From the NCBI RefSeq assembly GCF_030247195.1, contig NC_080672.1:3162001-3226000 (forward strand): a stretch of 64,000 nucleotides of DNA, written 5' to 3'. Positions 45,340 through 54,899 of this stretch are shown piece by piece. A program made the position numbers and the translations under genes. Position 1 is the stretch's first letter; every line of letters begins with the position of its first letter. The notes beneath the pieces were generated by a model. It was not told the origin of the DNA, did no database searches, and saw only the letters and a program-made list of their open reading frames with translations. Source of the DNA: Topomyia yanbarensis (lineage: Eukaryota > Arthropoda > Insecta > Diptera > Culicidae).

Positions 45340-46100
45340 TCAGAGATTTGTGCCTTGCCAAGAATCGTCTTTTCATAATTTCCCTAGACGGATTGGTGAA
45401 GTGGTAAGGTTAGGGGTAAGGAAAATAGTGACACTGAACAATTAAAACAGAGCGCTCTGCACCCCCGGAAGGATTTTGAACGATCTGCAGGTGCAGCAAT
45501 AGCAGGAATAAAACTTCACAAAAAAATTGGTTAAAATAAGAGTTTCTTACTCTTAGCAGAAAACAACCAACGTATACTCTTAGTTTTTAAAATAAAACTT
45601 ATTTTGATTGCGATTTTTCATTTTGATTATTATTTTTGATTAATTTGAAAGTTTTACTTTCAATCTAATAGTAGGCGTTGCAAATTTTTCCTAAGAGCGT
45701 AACACTCTTACTTTTACCAATATTTTTTCTGTGTGTTTCAATCCCCGAAGGGGTGTAGAAGTTTTATTTAAACAGTGAGTGGATATATCAACACTCCCGA
45801 GGGGATATTGCGATAACAGAACCGCAACACCCCCGATGAAATATTATCATTCAAGTACGGCTTAAACTATAGCTCTTTTATATTATTGCAGGGCAGTTAC
45901 ATATCAAATGATATGAAGTTCCGTAGTCGGATTCACAAAGATCTTACGAATGCGATAAGTGAGTTTGCAATGTCGAGTCAGTGCCCTGACTAGAATACTG
46001 CAATTGTACTTGGAAAAGTGCAGCAAATTCTTTGACATTTTTGGACTCACATCCGGCGGTAAAGTCTTTGCGGTTCGAATTTCCAATTGTTTGGCATATT
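45340..46100 (-). pseudogene. LOA-clade LINE fragment: ORF2 end and 3' UTR, split by a MITE
   Basis: The minus strand reads KNLLHFSKYNCSILVRALTR, then HCKLTYRIRKIFVNPTTELH, which parallels the 56560-56900 sequence 'KNLLHFSKLHCGMLTRALTG'. Downstream, 'ggggatttgtgccttgcc' type sequence and 'atttccctag' are shared with the LOA 3' UTR at 56130-56190. A 220-bp MITE at 45515-45737 interrupts it. Confidence 0.7.
45515..45737. mobile_element. MITE with CACA(CAG)AAAAAA ends
   Basis: Left 'cacaaaaaaattggttaaaataagagt' and right, inverted, 'cacacagaaaaaatattggtaaaagtaagagt' are inverted repeats around an AT-rich interior that also has paired 'actctta' motifs. Exact edges are uncertain by a few bases. 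Confidence 0.6.
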
Positions 46101-46407
46101 TAATATCCGCTGGCGTTGCTGCAATGTTGTCCTTGTCATCGCCATCGCTTCCGCCTAACTTAAAATGCGAAATTGTAAAGAACGAATCATCATCCAAAAT
46201 GATGAATTGTCATTTCAAAAAGTGTTTACGGTGAAGTAAACGGTAGCAAATTGGTATTGTTGATTTTTTTTTGCTGTATATTTTGGTGCTCGCTTAAGTT
46301 TATGATAAATTACGTTGTTTTTCTTCGAAATGCAGTGGACAGTTCCGCTTGAAATACTAAATTTCTCTGTCAATGTCATGTTGCTTAGTTATGGCACTTG
46401 ACTACCC

Positions 46408-46572
46408 CTTTTTTAATTTTGGTTATAGAGGTTTTAGCCTTAAGGTCATTCGCCTCTTCGAGTTAGAAAAATCGTATGAGAAATTTCTAACCCTATGTGC
46501 GGGGTCGGGACTCGAACCCAGGTGCACTGCATACAAGGCAATATATTTACCAACTACGCTACGCCCACCCCT
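46408..46572 (-). mobile_element. tRNA-derived SINE, copy 4
   Basis: Complete A box, B box and body on the minus strand, with a possible short target duplication ACTACCC (46401-46407 and 46573-46579). Confidence 0.8.
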
Positions 46573-47025
46573 ACTACCCTTTTTTTTCTTTGTTGTGGCA
46601 TTTAATGTTGCTGGGCCAGCGAATTTCTTTATTATTTTCCGGCTTTTTTGCCAGTACTACAATGCCTATTCGGATTGTCACGGCGCCCTTTTTGACTTCT
46701 AATATGAATCCTTTCGAAAAGTTTCTCAGTCTTACACAAGTTGTGCAAATATTAGGGAAACGTACATCTTTAATAGGTTTCTTGAGCGCATCCTACCATC
46801 GTCCAAAAAGCATCTGGTCACTTCAATCTAGAGTTAATATAGTATAGCCAAAATTATTCTTTTAGCAAATTAATAAAGAAATTTTTTTCTTCTGATTATA
46901 TCTCTGGTACTGTTTGCACTTCAATCAGCGAAATGCTATTTAAAGGAAATTGTTCAAGGAATCTAGAAAAAATACTAGTTTGCAACTTTTTCAATTTAAA
47001 ATTAAAAGTACATTTTTTCACAAAA

Positions 47026-47380
47026 CACAAGTTTTTTTCACGCCGTTTTTTGCGCGGTTTTTTTACGCGTAAAAATCTTTCAAAAGACTTAGAATATTTT
47101 TGGAACTTTTTTTTGCGCGGATTTCGCAAAAATATTCGAAGTCCTTGGGAATGCAAAAGACTTGGAATATTTTCGGAAAGAGGGGTCGGGAAGACTCCTT
47201 ACGGCCCGCAGCTCAACAATGTGGGTATTTTCGGAATAGCCTTGACGAGTAGGAGACAAAGGTCGATGTTTGACATCATTTTTTGGCTGAGGTTTTTTTA
47301 CGCGGATTTTCCAATTAACGCGGTTTCTTATACGCGGATTTTTTTACGCGGTACGTATCTCCCGCGTAAAAAAACTGGGG
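47026..47380. repeat. Array of TTTTTTACGCGG motifs
   Basis: The motif (T)nACGCGG or its variants (TTTTGCGCGG, TTAACGCGG, CCCGCGTAAAAAAA) recurs at least eight times, in both orientations. Such motifs are found in the ends of some insect DNA transposons. No element edge was resolved. Confidence 0.55.
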
Positions 47381-47852
47381 GTACATATATTGGATACGGC
47401 AAGCCTTTTTGACACATAAAATTACATTGTGTCGACTTCGCTCGGTATGTTTCGGGTCCTCTCTTAGGATACCGTTGACTTGTTTCTCAGGATTCTGTTT
47501 GGATCTGTTTCAGGATTCTGATCGAAGTTAGTCCCAATGGAATCTCTCTCAGAATTTCAATTGAGTTCTAATCCGTATTTCTACGTTTTCTTACTCTGAA
47601 TTTTCTTGTAAGAATCTAGAAGCTTCTCAGAGGTCATGTGAAGTCCTTCTCAAGATAGAATTCTACTGAAGATCATGATTTGTTCAGGATACTGAATTGT
47701 GTTCATATTTTCAATCAAATCCTGTGTAAAATTCTGATGAATATCTCGCTCAGAGCTCCCGCGAAATTTGACGTAATGTTGCTCTACTCCCATTATCCCT
47801 TTCAACATTATGATGGAAGCGTAATGTTGTTGATAAATAACCACGTTTATAA

Positions 47853-48105
47853 GGGACCATTCATAAATTACGTAACGCTTTTAGGGGGGAGGGGGTGCAA
47901 CAAATTGTGACAAGTTGTGACATATGGGGGAGGGGGAGTAAGCTAGATCGTTACGTAACATGTTTTTACTGAAGGAAAAATTTTTTTCTCGGAATTTGTT
48001 ACGTAATAAGGGAGGGGGTATAGAGAAATTTGTGACAGTTTGTTACATGGGGGAGGGGAGTCAATTTTGGGCAATTTTTGCGTTCCGTAATTTATGAATG
48101 GTCCC
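47853..48105. mobile_element. 253-bp MITE with GGGACCATTCATAAATTACG ends and TAA duplication
   Basis: The ends GGGACCATTCATAAATTACG are inverted, and TAA flanks it at 47850-47852 and 48106-48108. Inside are G-rich segments 'gggggaggggg' spaced by 'tgtgacaagttgtgacatatg'. A 3-bp duplication and GGG ends suggest a PIF/Harbinger-like origin, which is inference. Confidence 0.8.
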
Positions 48106-48159
48106 TAAAGAGGACTGGGACTGTTCTTTCATTTTAGCACTAACAGCCAAAAGTAGGAC

Positions 48160-48400
48160 AGATGTTATTGCAATTAGTTTGATTGAGTTGGAGTAGTGCT
48201 GCCACAGACAGATTTTGTGAACAGTGATTTAAATATTCTAGGAGAATTGTATTGAGCATCGGAAGGTAAAAATTGAGCAGCTTCTAGCACTGCGAAAGAG
48301 CCACCTATCTTGATTTAAGCAGATTTTTTGTCTTTCACGAACCCAACAACTATGAAGAAAAATAGTTTTGGAATCCTATAAACGGTAGTCAAGAAAGGGT
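48160..48400 (+). repeat. R2 dispersed repeat, copy 3
   Basis: 'ttggagtagtgctgccacagac', 'attctaggagaattgtattgagcatcggaaggtaaaa' and 'gcttctagcactgcgaaagag', ending in 'gaaagggttaac', parallel copy 4 at 48720-49105. Confidence 0.65.
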
Positions 48401-48719
48401 TAACAAAATTCTGATAAGAGACCCGGTAGTAGCTAAAGCGTAGATGTATGTTGGGCTGTGCAAAGAGGGCGTCATCAGTACTTTTCACTGAGGTGGCCGG
48501 GAATCCATCATCGACTTGGCGAACATGATAACACTACTCTCACTCAGCTAACTTGAATGAGACTTTACCCATTCATGCCCATGTTGTTTGTGGACAACAA
48601 CGTTTTTAAGCAGTTATATCTTTTGGTTTAGGCAAGAATTTCTCTCAAAAACAAGTAAGGCTAATAAATATGGATATTATCTTTCATTTGAGAACTAACA
48701 GTTACAAGTAATATCCCTG

Positions 48720-49105
48720 AAACTGAAGTTATTACAATTAGCCTGATTGGATTCCGATGGAGCAGTGTTGCCAGGGATAGTTTACATTGACGACGAAAAA
48801 TGAAATTTTGATATATCTTTGTTTTTTGCAATATTATTGAAAACTGATAAAACCTATTAATTTAGACTATCTTCGACTACATTTTTTACAATAGTCCAAT
48901 TACTACACTTAATTGGACTATTGTAAAAATTCTAGGAAAATTGTATTAAGCATGGGAAGGTAAAACTTGCACAGCTTCTAGCACTGCGATGGAAGCTCTT
49001 TATGAAAAAAAGTTTTTCGAGTTTCTTGACCCCACCATTTTCAAGGAAAAATAGTTTTGGACTCCTGTATGCACAAGAAAAAAGTTGGGCATGAAAGGGT
49101 TAACA
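48720..49105 (+). repeat. R2 dispersed repeat, copy 4
   Basis: Contains the complete order: 'ggattccgatggagcagtg', 'attattgaaaactgataaaa', a perfect hairpin, 'attctaggaaaattgtattaagc', 'gcttctagcactgcgatgg' and 'gaaagggttaac'. Confidence 0.65.
48883..48929. repeat. Perfect 20-bp hairpin with 7-base loop
   Basis: TTTTTACAATAGTCCAATTA at 48883-48902 is the exact inverse of 48910-48929, with the loop CTACACT. It lies inside an R2 copy and is absent from the other R2 copies. Confidence 0.85.
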
Positions 49106-49808
49106 GAAACGTTGGTTATAATATGTGACTCCACTTCGTAAAATAAAATGGAGCCAAGGAACAGATGACCCGAGTCGAAATATTTACCGTGGAAAATCGA
49201 AGGCCCGGGTTGTCGAGCTTGACCTGTACTGCAAACGACACACCTTATTAAAAAGTTTGTCTTGGAATTCTTGCTCAAATATTTATATAAAACTTTTCCA
49301 TATACTGTTAACTTGTTACCAATATAAATAAAAATATAAACCAATTGAAAATACGAATCAAAAAAATCGACTAGGGCAAAATAGGTACATTTATATTTAC
49401 CGTAGCAGAAAAATTTACCCTGCCCATTATATTTACAGATTCTTCGCGAGTGGAGCTTAAATTCATAAAAAAAAACACAAGAAAAGTTTGACTCGTTTAT
49501 CCAGGTTATTCGATTATCCGGGGTGAGATGTTTTAAAATTCCCAGATAATCAAGTATGATCTGTACTTGTTTATGCAGAATATACACCTGAAGTTAGTCC
49601 AAAAACTTTCGGAAATGAAGTTAGCTCTACTGTAGATCCAACGACTTACTTAAATTTTTTTTTGGTTGTTCATACATTTTCATTCTAAGCTCGACATCAT
49701 ACGCAGCCACGCACGAGATATTAACACTTCCAGAACGAAAATTAACATTGTTCGTGCATTTAGTGCATTTAACTATAAAAAACATAGTGGAATTAAAAGG
49801 TAGAAAAC

Positions 49809-51060
49809 CTGTGTAAAGTGTTATATATATAATTATTAAATTTATTTAGGCCCAAATGCGGTAGCTCAACGAGGCCGATTGTTCGTTTTTTTACAATAAA
49901 TTAAAAAAAAAACAACTATGTTAAGTTTTTTGTCTCGTTTAGACGCAGCTTTCTGCTGCGTGTTGAGATCCTTTTTCTAGGGGGCGAAATATTGCCAGTG
50001 TTGTCCACTGCCATCTGAGGTTCGATCCGTTTGTCTTCTTTTGCGTTGTCGTTCATGTCCATGTCCTCATCCGTACTACTTTCCTGCTGCTCGCGGTCAG
50101 ATGTTCCAGTTTGTGTCTCGCTCTTATCGGTCGTCATTGTATGTTCATATTTTTCGGCATTCGTTTCGTTGTTGTTGTTGCTGGTTGTTGGTGCTTGATC
50201 CGAAGATGTTGGTTTTGCAGCTGTTAGTGGTTTAGCGTAAGATGGTTCTGGGCTGATTTTAGTTGGATTGGTTAAGTTTTCCTTAACAGTTTCTACGCAA
50301 GGTTTTCCGAGGTGCAGCTTCTTCGTGCAGAACTGGCACGTAGGAATTTGCCCTGGGTACGTGACTAGTGATGTTTGATGAATGAGAACATCGTCACTTC
50401 CTAACGCTGTGACGGTTATGTATGAGGGAATTGGCTTGGTCACACGCATTCTCACCACACGAACACCGTTAGGGATGCCCGGGAAAAAAATCCTCCAAGT
50501 CTCATGTGTAACGGAGTCTACTTCTCCGTATTTTTGCAAGGATTTTTTAATCGCGCCGTCAGGGGTACGCGTAGCCAAATCATGGACACGAACTTCTACA
50601 GCGCCGTTCTCGATGTATACGGGAATGCTATATTTAACATTGCCGCATTCGGCGGTGTGCTGCATGTTGTTTCGCGAGGCGAATGACTCAGCTTGGTTAA
50701 TGTTGTTGAACGAAATCAGCACGCAATGTTTGATATGATGCATTTGTAGGGTTTTCACTTCAGCCAGATTGAGTTTCATCTGCACTTTTAATAACTGTTC
50801 CACTTCCCGAATGGCTGGTCTTACGGGGCATTTCGAAAAATCAACAGCAACACAGTTCAACCGCAGCTGGGTTGCTTTTTGCTGGGCACCGTCACTCATC
50901 ACTAAATCGCACAGTAGGTATAGGCTATTGTTATATGGACTGCTTGTGTGATAGGCACCGATTGATTTTTAGGTAGAATTCACTGTTTCACTTGCGCGGG
51001 ACGATTTTTTGCTTCTGCTCAGGGCGAGATGTGAAGACAAACTGACTGTGTAAAGTGTTA
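49809..51060 (-). mobile_element. ORF1-only non-LTR retroelement with 15-bp target duplications
   Basis: A perfect CTGTGTAAAGTGTTA is found at 49809-49823 and 51046-51060. Between them, on the minus strand, are a 143-base leader, one intact ORF (50902-49916), and a 92-base 3' end finishing in 'aataaatttaataattatatata'. There is no reverse transcriptase and no space for one. The target duplication and LINE-type ORF1 show that the unit moved by target-primed reverse transcription using an enzyme supplied elsewhere. The layout is that of mammalian HAL1 ('half-L1') elements, an analogy and not homology. Confidence 0.88.
49916..50902 (-). CDS. Intact ORF1 (Gag-like protein) of the ORF1-only retroelement
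   Basis: A 328-codon frame starting MMSDGAQQKATQLRLNCVAV. Residues about 30-190 form an RRM-like double-domain pattern seen in mosquito LINE ORF1 proteins ('RPAIREVEQLLKVQMKLNLAEV', 'RVHDLATRTPDG', 'FFPGIPNGVRVVRMRVTKPI' in pieces). One zinc knuckle, CQFCTKKLHLGKPC (CX2CX4HX4C), is at about residues 196-209. The C-terminal 110 residues are Ser/Thr/Asn/Glu-rich and disordered-looking, with a basic end (PPRKRISTRSRKLRL) that could be a nuclear signal. No stop or frameshift interrupts it, unlike most element genes here. Binding of its own RNA is expected by family; the LINE clade of origin is not settled. Confidence 0.85.
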   Translation of the reverse strand: MMSDGAQQKATQLRLNCVAVDFSKCPVRPAIREVEQLLKVQMKLNLAEVKTLQMHHIKHCVLISFNNINQAESFASRNNMQHTAECGNVKYSIPVYIENGAVEVRVHDLATRTPDGAIKKSLQKYGEVDSVTHETWRIFFPGIPNGVRVVRMRVTKPIPSYITVTALGSDDVLIHQTSLVTYPGQIPTCQFCTKKLHLGKPCVETVKENLTNPTKISPEPSYAKPLTAAKPTSSDQAPTTSNNNNETNAEKYEHTMTTDKSETQTGTSDREQQESSTDEDMDMNDNAKEDKRIEPQMAVDNTGNISPPRKRISTRSRKLRLNETKNLT

Positions 51061-51809
51061 ATGTAATGCAACATTTAAAGTGTCTCTTTAACGATTGTCA
51101 TTTTTCTATACTTGTCTTTTTTTACCCTATTTTCTTCCTTCTTTCTGCAAATCGTAGTGAGTCTTGTACCCACTGCTAGACTCGCGCCCGATTAAACATG
51201 AGGTTGATCTACTTCTGTAGGTTTGTCTCCTGTAGAACGCTGCAAGAAACCACTTCAAGTGACACCTACCTCGATCTTCGGGTACCCACTTTTAAAGTCA
51301 CGCCAATAAAAACTAGTGTTGGTTTTGCTTGAGAACTTAGAAATGAACCCAGGTTAGTTGTTTCAAGCAAACGTTTTTTTATGGAACTTCGTTGGGTTCT
51401 TGCAAAAAGTGGTTGTGTTGGCGAACCTGAAATATATTTTCAGTGGAGAACCCAACCCAATTTTCAGTTCAGGGGAGCAGAACCTAGATTTTTGTGTAAA
51501 AATGAGCTATTTACCAATATAACCGATTGAGATTCCTTTAGTAAATTCATGCGCAAAGTTTCATCTGAATCGAAGAATATCGAGCTCTGTTTTTGTTTGT
51601 TTTGACATGAGAGTACACAAAATAGGTAATGAACAGAACATGCATTAATGACTGGCATCAAAAAAAAGGAAACGATTTGCTTTACGCGTAAATACTTTTG
51701 ATAACACGTCCTACACATCATTTAAGTGGTAAAACTTGAGTCCACTGGAGATGTATACAAACTAACAGAGATTAGACGTCCACAATAGGAATATGATAGA
51801 GCTCTGCAC

Positions 51810-52001
51810 CAGCGATATTAGGCATCTTTTTCAAATGTCTTCACATTTTATACAAAAATGTCTTCAACGGTCAGGATTCTGAATCGGTTATTTATTTTGA
51901 ACCAGAATTCTGCCACAAATTAGTCAGACAACCGAATAAATTTGTCTTCACAACATTTTAAAAATCAAAATGAAGACAAATCTTCAAATCTGGCATCTCT
52001 G
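51810..52001. mobile_element. 192-bp hAT-type MITE
   Basis: Right end, inverted, CAGAGATGCCAGATTTGAAG; left end CAGCGATATTAGGCATC. Flanks are CTCTGCAC and CTCTGCAA (7 of 8 bases equal). 'TTTGTCTTCA' type motifs recur inside in both orientations. Confidence 0.65.
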
Positions 52002-52461
52002 CTCTGCAAGTTTGGATACGGAATTCTATCTTGACCAGGCTCTTACTGGAAGCTCTTTGCTTGAAGTCGAGAAATTACAACCACATTAATGGGTTTAGTT
52101 TTAGTAATCCCTGCTCTGGTTACATGAAACGGGATTCGAGATTATTGAATATATAGATGGTTTGGTGGATGATCGTAAAGCGTAAAATTCCATCACTTCA
52201 AAAATATTAAGGAAGATGGTCGCAGTGCTAAAGTTTTCTAAGTCGAGAGCTATTATAATTTCTTTGGTCACATTCACATTCTTGACAATCTCTCGAAAGT
52301 ACCGTATAGTCAGTCCAATAGCTTTTGTAATACAGCTTTCAAACGTTTCCGGTGCCTTTATTTTTTAATGGAAAGCGTAAATTAACAGTAAAGATCCTCC
52401 TTTTAATCATGTCGTAGTTTTTAAATGGACCATAAAAAATCGTGAATAACCCTTCGGAATC

Positions 52462-52594
52462 TAATGTCGTTTTCGTTTTTGACTGTGCACTACACCGGTG
52501 TAGTCGATGCTACACTCATTCAAACTTGGGTGTAATCAGTTTGTCTCTTTTTTGTACTCCACCGGTGTAGCACCAGGAAAAAACGGAAACACCA
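52462..52594. repeat. Short inverted-repeat element with CTACACCGGTGTAG
   Basis: The left arm 'cgttttcgtttttgactgtgcactacaccggtgta' and the right arm, inverted, 'gtttccgttttttcctggtgctacaccggtgga' fold on each other. Each arm includes a palindromic ACACCGGTGT core. Probably a MITE. Confidence 0.6.
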
Positions 52595-52836
52595 TAAGTG
52601 TCTATGAACTACATCAATTTAAGTAAATCTTTTTTTGAAATGCTCCAGGAACATAAAATTTGATTTTGTTATGCTGACAAATTCGGGTTATTCACTGTAA
52701 TACTATATTATACATGCCGAATTCGAAACGAAAGTACCAAACAACGCAATCTAATCTGAGCGTGTAGAATTTAGTATGTAATGGTGAATTACATTGTTTT
52801 TATTGTTTTTTGTATTACAGACAGAAAAATGTTCCT

Positions 52837-53000
52837 TTTTTATTTCAATTATAGAGGTTTTAACCTTAAGGTCATTCGCCTCTTCGGGTTAGAAAAATCT
52901 CTTAGGAAAAATTTCTAACCCTATGTGCGGGGTTGGGACTCGAACCCAGGTGCGCTACGTACAAGGCAATCGATTTACCAATACGCTACGCCCACTCCCT
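52837..53000 (-). mobile_element. tRNA-derived SINE, copy 5, with target duplication
   Basis: Flanked by a perfect 13-base GAAAAATGTTCCT at 52824-52836 and 53001-53013. The minus strand carries the A and B boxes and the conserved 'ccgaagaggcgaatgacctt' body. Confidence 0.9.
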
Positions 53001-53605
53001 GAAAAATGTTCCTATTTTAACCCTATTAAAGATTGTGTTAAACTGCACCATTAATTACTCGGTCCATAATTTACTGAATACATTTTGAATCAGTATTTTC
53101 GCTTCCTTTCTCAGAACAAATGAGCTATTTGTGTTTGAACAAAGAAAAAACGCAAATCGAGCACTATTTTCACCATATTATTGAACAAAAATCACAGACA
53201 CTGTTCTAGCAAATGGCTTCAAATGGGTAGGGTAACAATGATAATAAGAAGAAAATAGGCTTAACCCCTTACCTATTCGCCCTATATTTACTCAATGATA
53301 ACGCAGTCATGTACTCGAGAAATCAATCACCGTCCGAGTTCTGTATCACTGTTTCTCGATACAAGCTGTGATACAGCTCGCTGGGGTTCCCCAATATCAT
53401 TTCACTAAGGAGCATTCCTTAGCCAAAGCCCAGTTGCACTAGTGGCCCATTTTTCTTTATAATTCAGTGCTGCCGCAATTTGTATTACATACAGAATTTC
53501 CTTCGTATATAGGTACCTAGCATGTACAAAACAGTCACGGTTTGTTGAGTCTCCATATTGATACCATTTTTGTTTCTTTACATTCCTCACTCGCACCCAA
53601 ACCAG

Positions 53606-53691
53606 GCGAGTTTGAAGAGGTGTCCGCAGACGAAATCATCAAAACCGCACTCGATCCGGACAACTACGAGGAGCAGCTTAAAATGGTCGAG
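53606..53691 (+). CDS. RhoGAP68F/ARHGAP1-like gene, second coding exon
   Basis: An 86-base exon whose acceptor AG is at 53604-53605 and whose donor is GTACGT from 53692. It accepts the phase-1 base from the 30171 donor and ends on a codon boundary (phase 0). It encodes GEFEEVSADEIIKTALDPDN and then YEEQLKMVE, an acidic, helical linker before the Sec14-like domain. The intron upstream is 23,434 bases long and contains an I-clade LINE, a SINE, an ORF1-only retroelement and several MITEs. The intron downstream is only 69 bases, the usual size for a compact insect intron. The small downstream intron and frame agreement on both sides make this exon secure even without a database match. Confidence 0.85.
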
Positions 53692-53760
53692 GTACGTTGT
53701 AGATTTTCAAATCAGCTGTTTAATCCATAGTGAAATTAACATTTTTTTTTATCCTTTTAG

Positions 53761-53906
53761 CCCGATGAGAACACTATCCGCAAAGAGTTCAAGCGGCGAA
53801 AATTTATCGAATTCATCGGTACGGACAAACACGGTCAGCCCATTATCGCTATCTATGCGTGTAGTTTGCCGGAAAGGAAAGATCTCAACACGAATATTTT
53901 CATCGA
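53761..53906 (+). CDS. RhoGAP68F/ARHGAP1-like gene, third coding exon: start of the BCH/CRAL-TRIO (Sec14-like) domain
   Basis: A 146-base exon that follows a TTTTTTTATCCTTTTAG acceptor and ends at a perfect GTGAGT donor (53907-53912), leaving two bases (phase 2). It encodes PDENTIRKEF, KRRKFIEFIGTDKHGQPIIA and IYACSLPERKDLNTNIFI. The pattern of a 'GTDKHGQPII' turn followed by a strand and 'AC.LPE' is the first beta strand region of the BCH-type CRAL-TRIO domain, as in p50RhoGAP/ARHGAP1 and its relatives BNIP2 and Caytaxin. ARHGAP1/RhoGAP68F is preferred over BNIP2 because of the DK-G-PII wording and the short linker, but this is judgement from memory of the family, not an alignment. The three exons together give 129 complete codons. 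The rest of the lipid-binding domain and the RhoGAP domain (arginine finger) must lie past 64000, because no further exon was recognised in 53.9-64 kb. Confidence 0.82.
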
Positions 53907-54229
53907 GTGAGTAATTACTGATAATAGAGTTGACGCATGTGTTATTGTTGACAGTTACTAGTCGACCAGTAAAGTGAAGTGGTAAATGAAATAAGGAATT
54001 GCAGTTGTGACGATGAATTTTCATCATCGCAAAACTGCCAACGATACATGATATGTGCATTGGTTGTTGACGTTTACGCTGACGCTGCATCTCAAGCCAG
54101 ACGGTTGTGCACATGTTGTCGTTTCGTGGTGTACAAACACCAACGATAGTTTGCTTGTACAACACTGGATACAAAACAAATATGAAAACGATTTTATCAA
54201 CAATTCATCAAACTACAACTAGTAGTACA

Positions 54230-54880
54230 GTAGCACGGAGTGGTTTGAAAAGTCCGAGGCACATCTATTAAAAAAGCACGTACTCAGACAAATTTTAATT
54301 ACTTTTCCGACGTAATCTTCGCCACCTTCAATACACTGAAACCAGTTTTTTCGAGGTGATTTAAATTTGGGAAAGAAAAAAATTCATTCGAGACCAGGGT
54401 AGGTGAATATGGTGGCTGGTCGAGGATTTCATACCGTAGTTCGTTTAACTTAGCCTTTCATACCGAACGTGGGCGCTGTCGTAATAGGACAGTATTTTCC
54501 TCTTTATCAAACCAGGACGTTTCTCTTTAATTGCAGAGTCTAAATAGATTTGGCCATCTTCGGTTCTCCCTTCCTTCCACTGCATTGACTGTCATTTCGT
54601 TTCTGCTGTATCGTGATGGATCAACGGCTTATCATCAGCTACAAATCACCACAAGAAATGATTAGCAGCGAGCAAACCCAGCACCCAATACGCACTTATT
54701 TGTTTCATATCCAACTCGGCTGTTAGAATGTGATGTACCCGCTCAGTTGAGACGTCTACAGATACAGCAATCTCACGCACTTTAAGTTTACGGCCACTTA
54801 ATAATAAATCCTGAACTTTAACAATGTTATTGTCCGTGGTAACACTATGTACTATGTGACGACGAGGCTTCACTGTACAT
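54230..54880 (-). pseudogene. Mariner transposase relic, internally deleted
   Basis: The minus strand gives, in order, a helix-turn-helix end 'VREIAVSVDVSTERVHHIL' (about 54775), 'MKQISAYWVLGLL', 'HHDTAETK', 'QSMQWKEG', 'SAIKEKRPGLIKRKILSYYD' (about 54510), 'LNELRYEILDQPPYSPTLVS' (about 54420) and 'FFSFPNLNHL'. These are ordered blocks of the mariner family (Tc1/mariner, DD34D), including the D before 'SAH' and the PPYSP block. Stops, frame changes and the loss of the middle make it non-functional. It lies in the intron after the third host exon, antisense to the gene. Confidence 0.85.
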
Positions 54881-54899
54881 GGGATGGAGTTTGACTTTG

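Larger units (their letters stand above)
30172..53605 (+). other. First coding intron of the RhoGAP68F-like gene, 23.4 kb and largely made of mobile elements
   Basis: The interval is bounded by a GTAGGT donor and an AG acceptor whose phases fit. It contains a sense-oriented full-length I-clade LINE starting 728 bases after the exon, a 4.07-kb DNA transposon nested in that LINE, three SINEs, a 1.62-kb long-TIR element, LOA LINE fragments, several MITEs and an antisense ORF1-only retroelement. The stretch 30172-30885, before the LINE, shows no coding or repeat structure I can recognise. Large introns of this kind are common in Aedes genomes. Confidence 0.75.
51061..53605. other. Intronic sequence with two small MITEs and one SINE
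   Basis: Between the annotated elements I see no coding sequence. The last 590 bases before the second exon contain no repeat that I recognise. Confidence 0.5.

Noticed and set aside
49000..49587. 195-codon minus-strand frame next to the ORF1-only element
   Set aside because: Low-complexity Phe/Tyr/Ile-rich translation of AT-rich repeat sequence that overlaps R2; no domain or splice signals. Part of it (49495-49535, 'tatccaggttattcgattatccgg') looks like a decayed pogo-type end.
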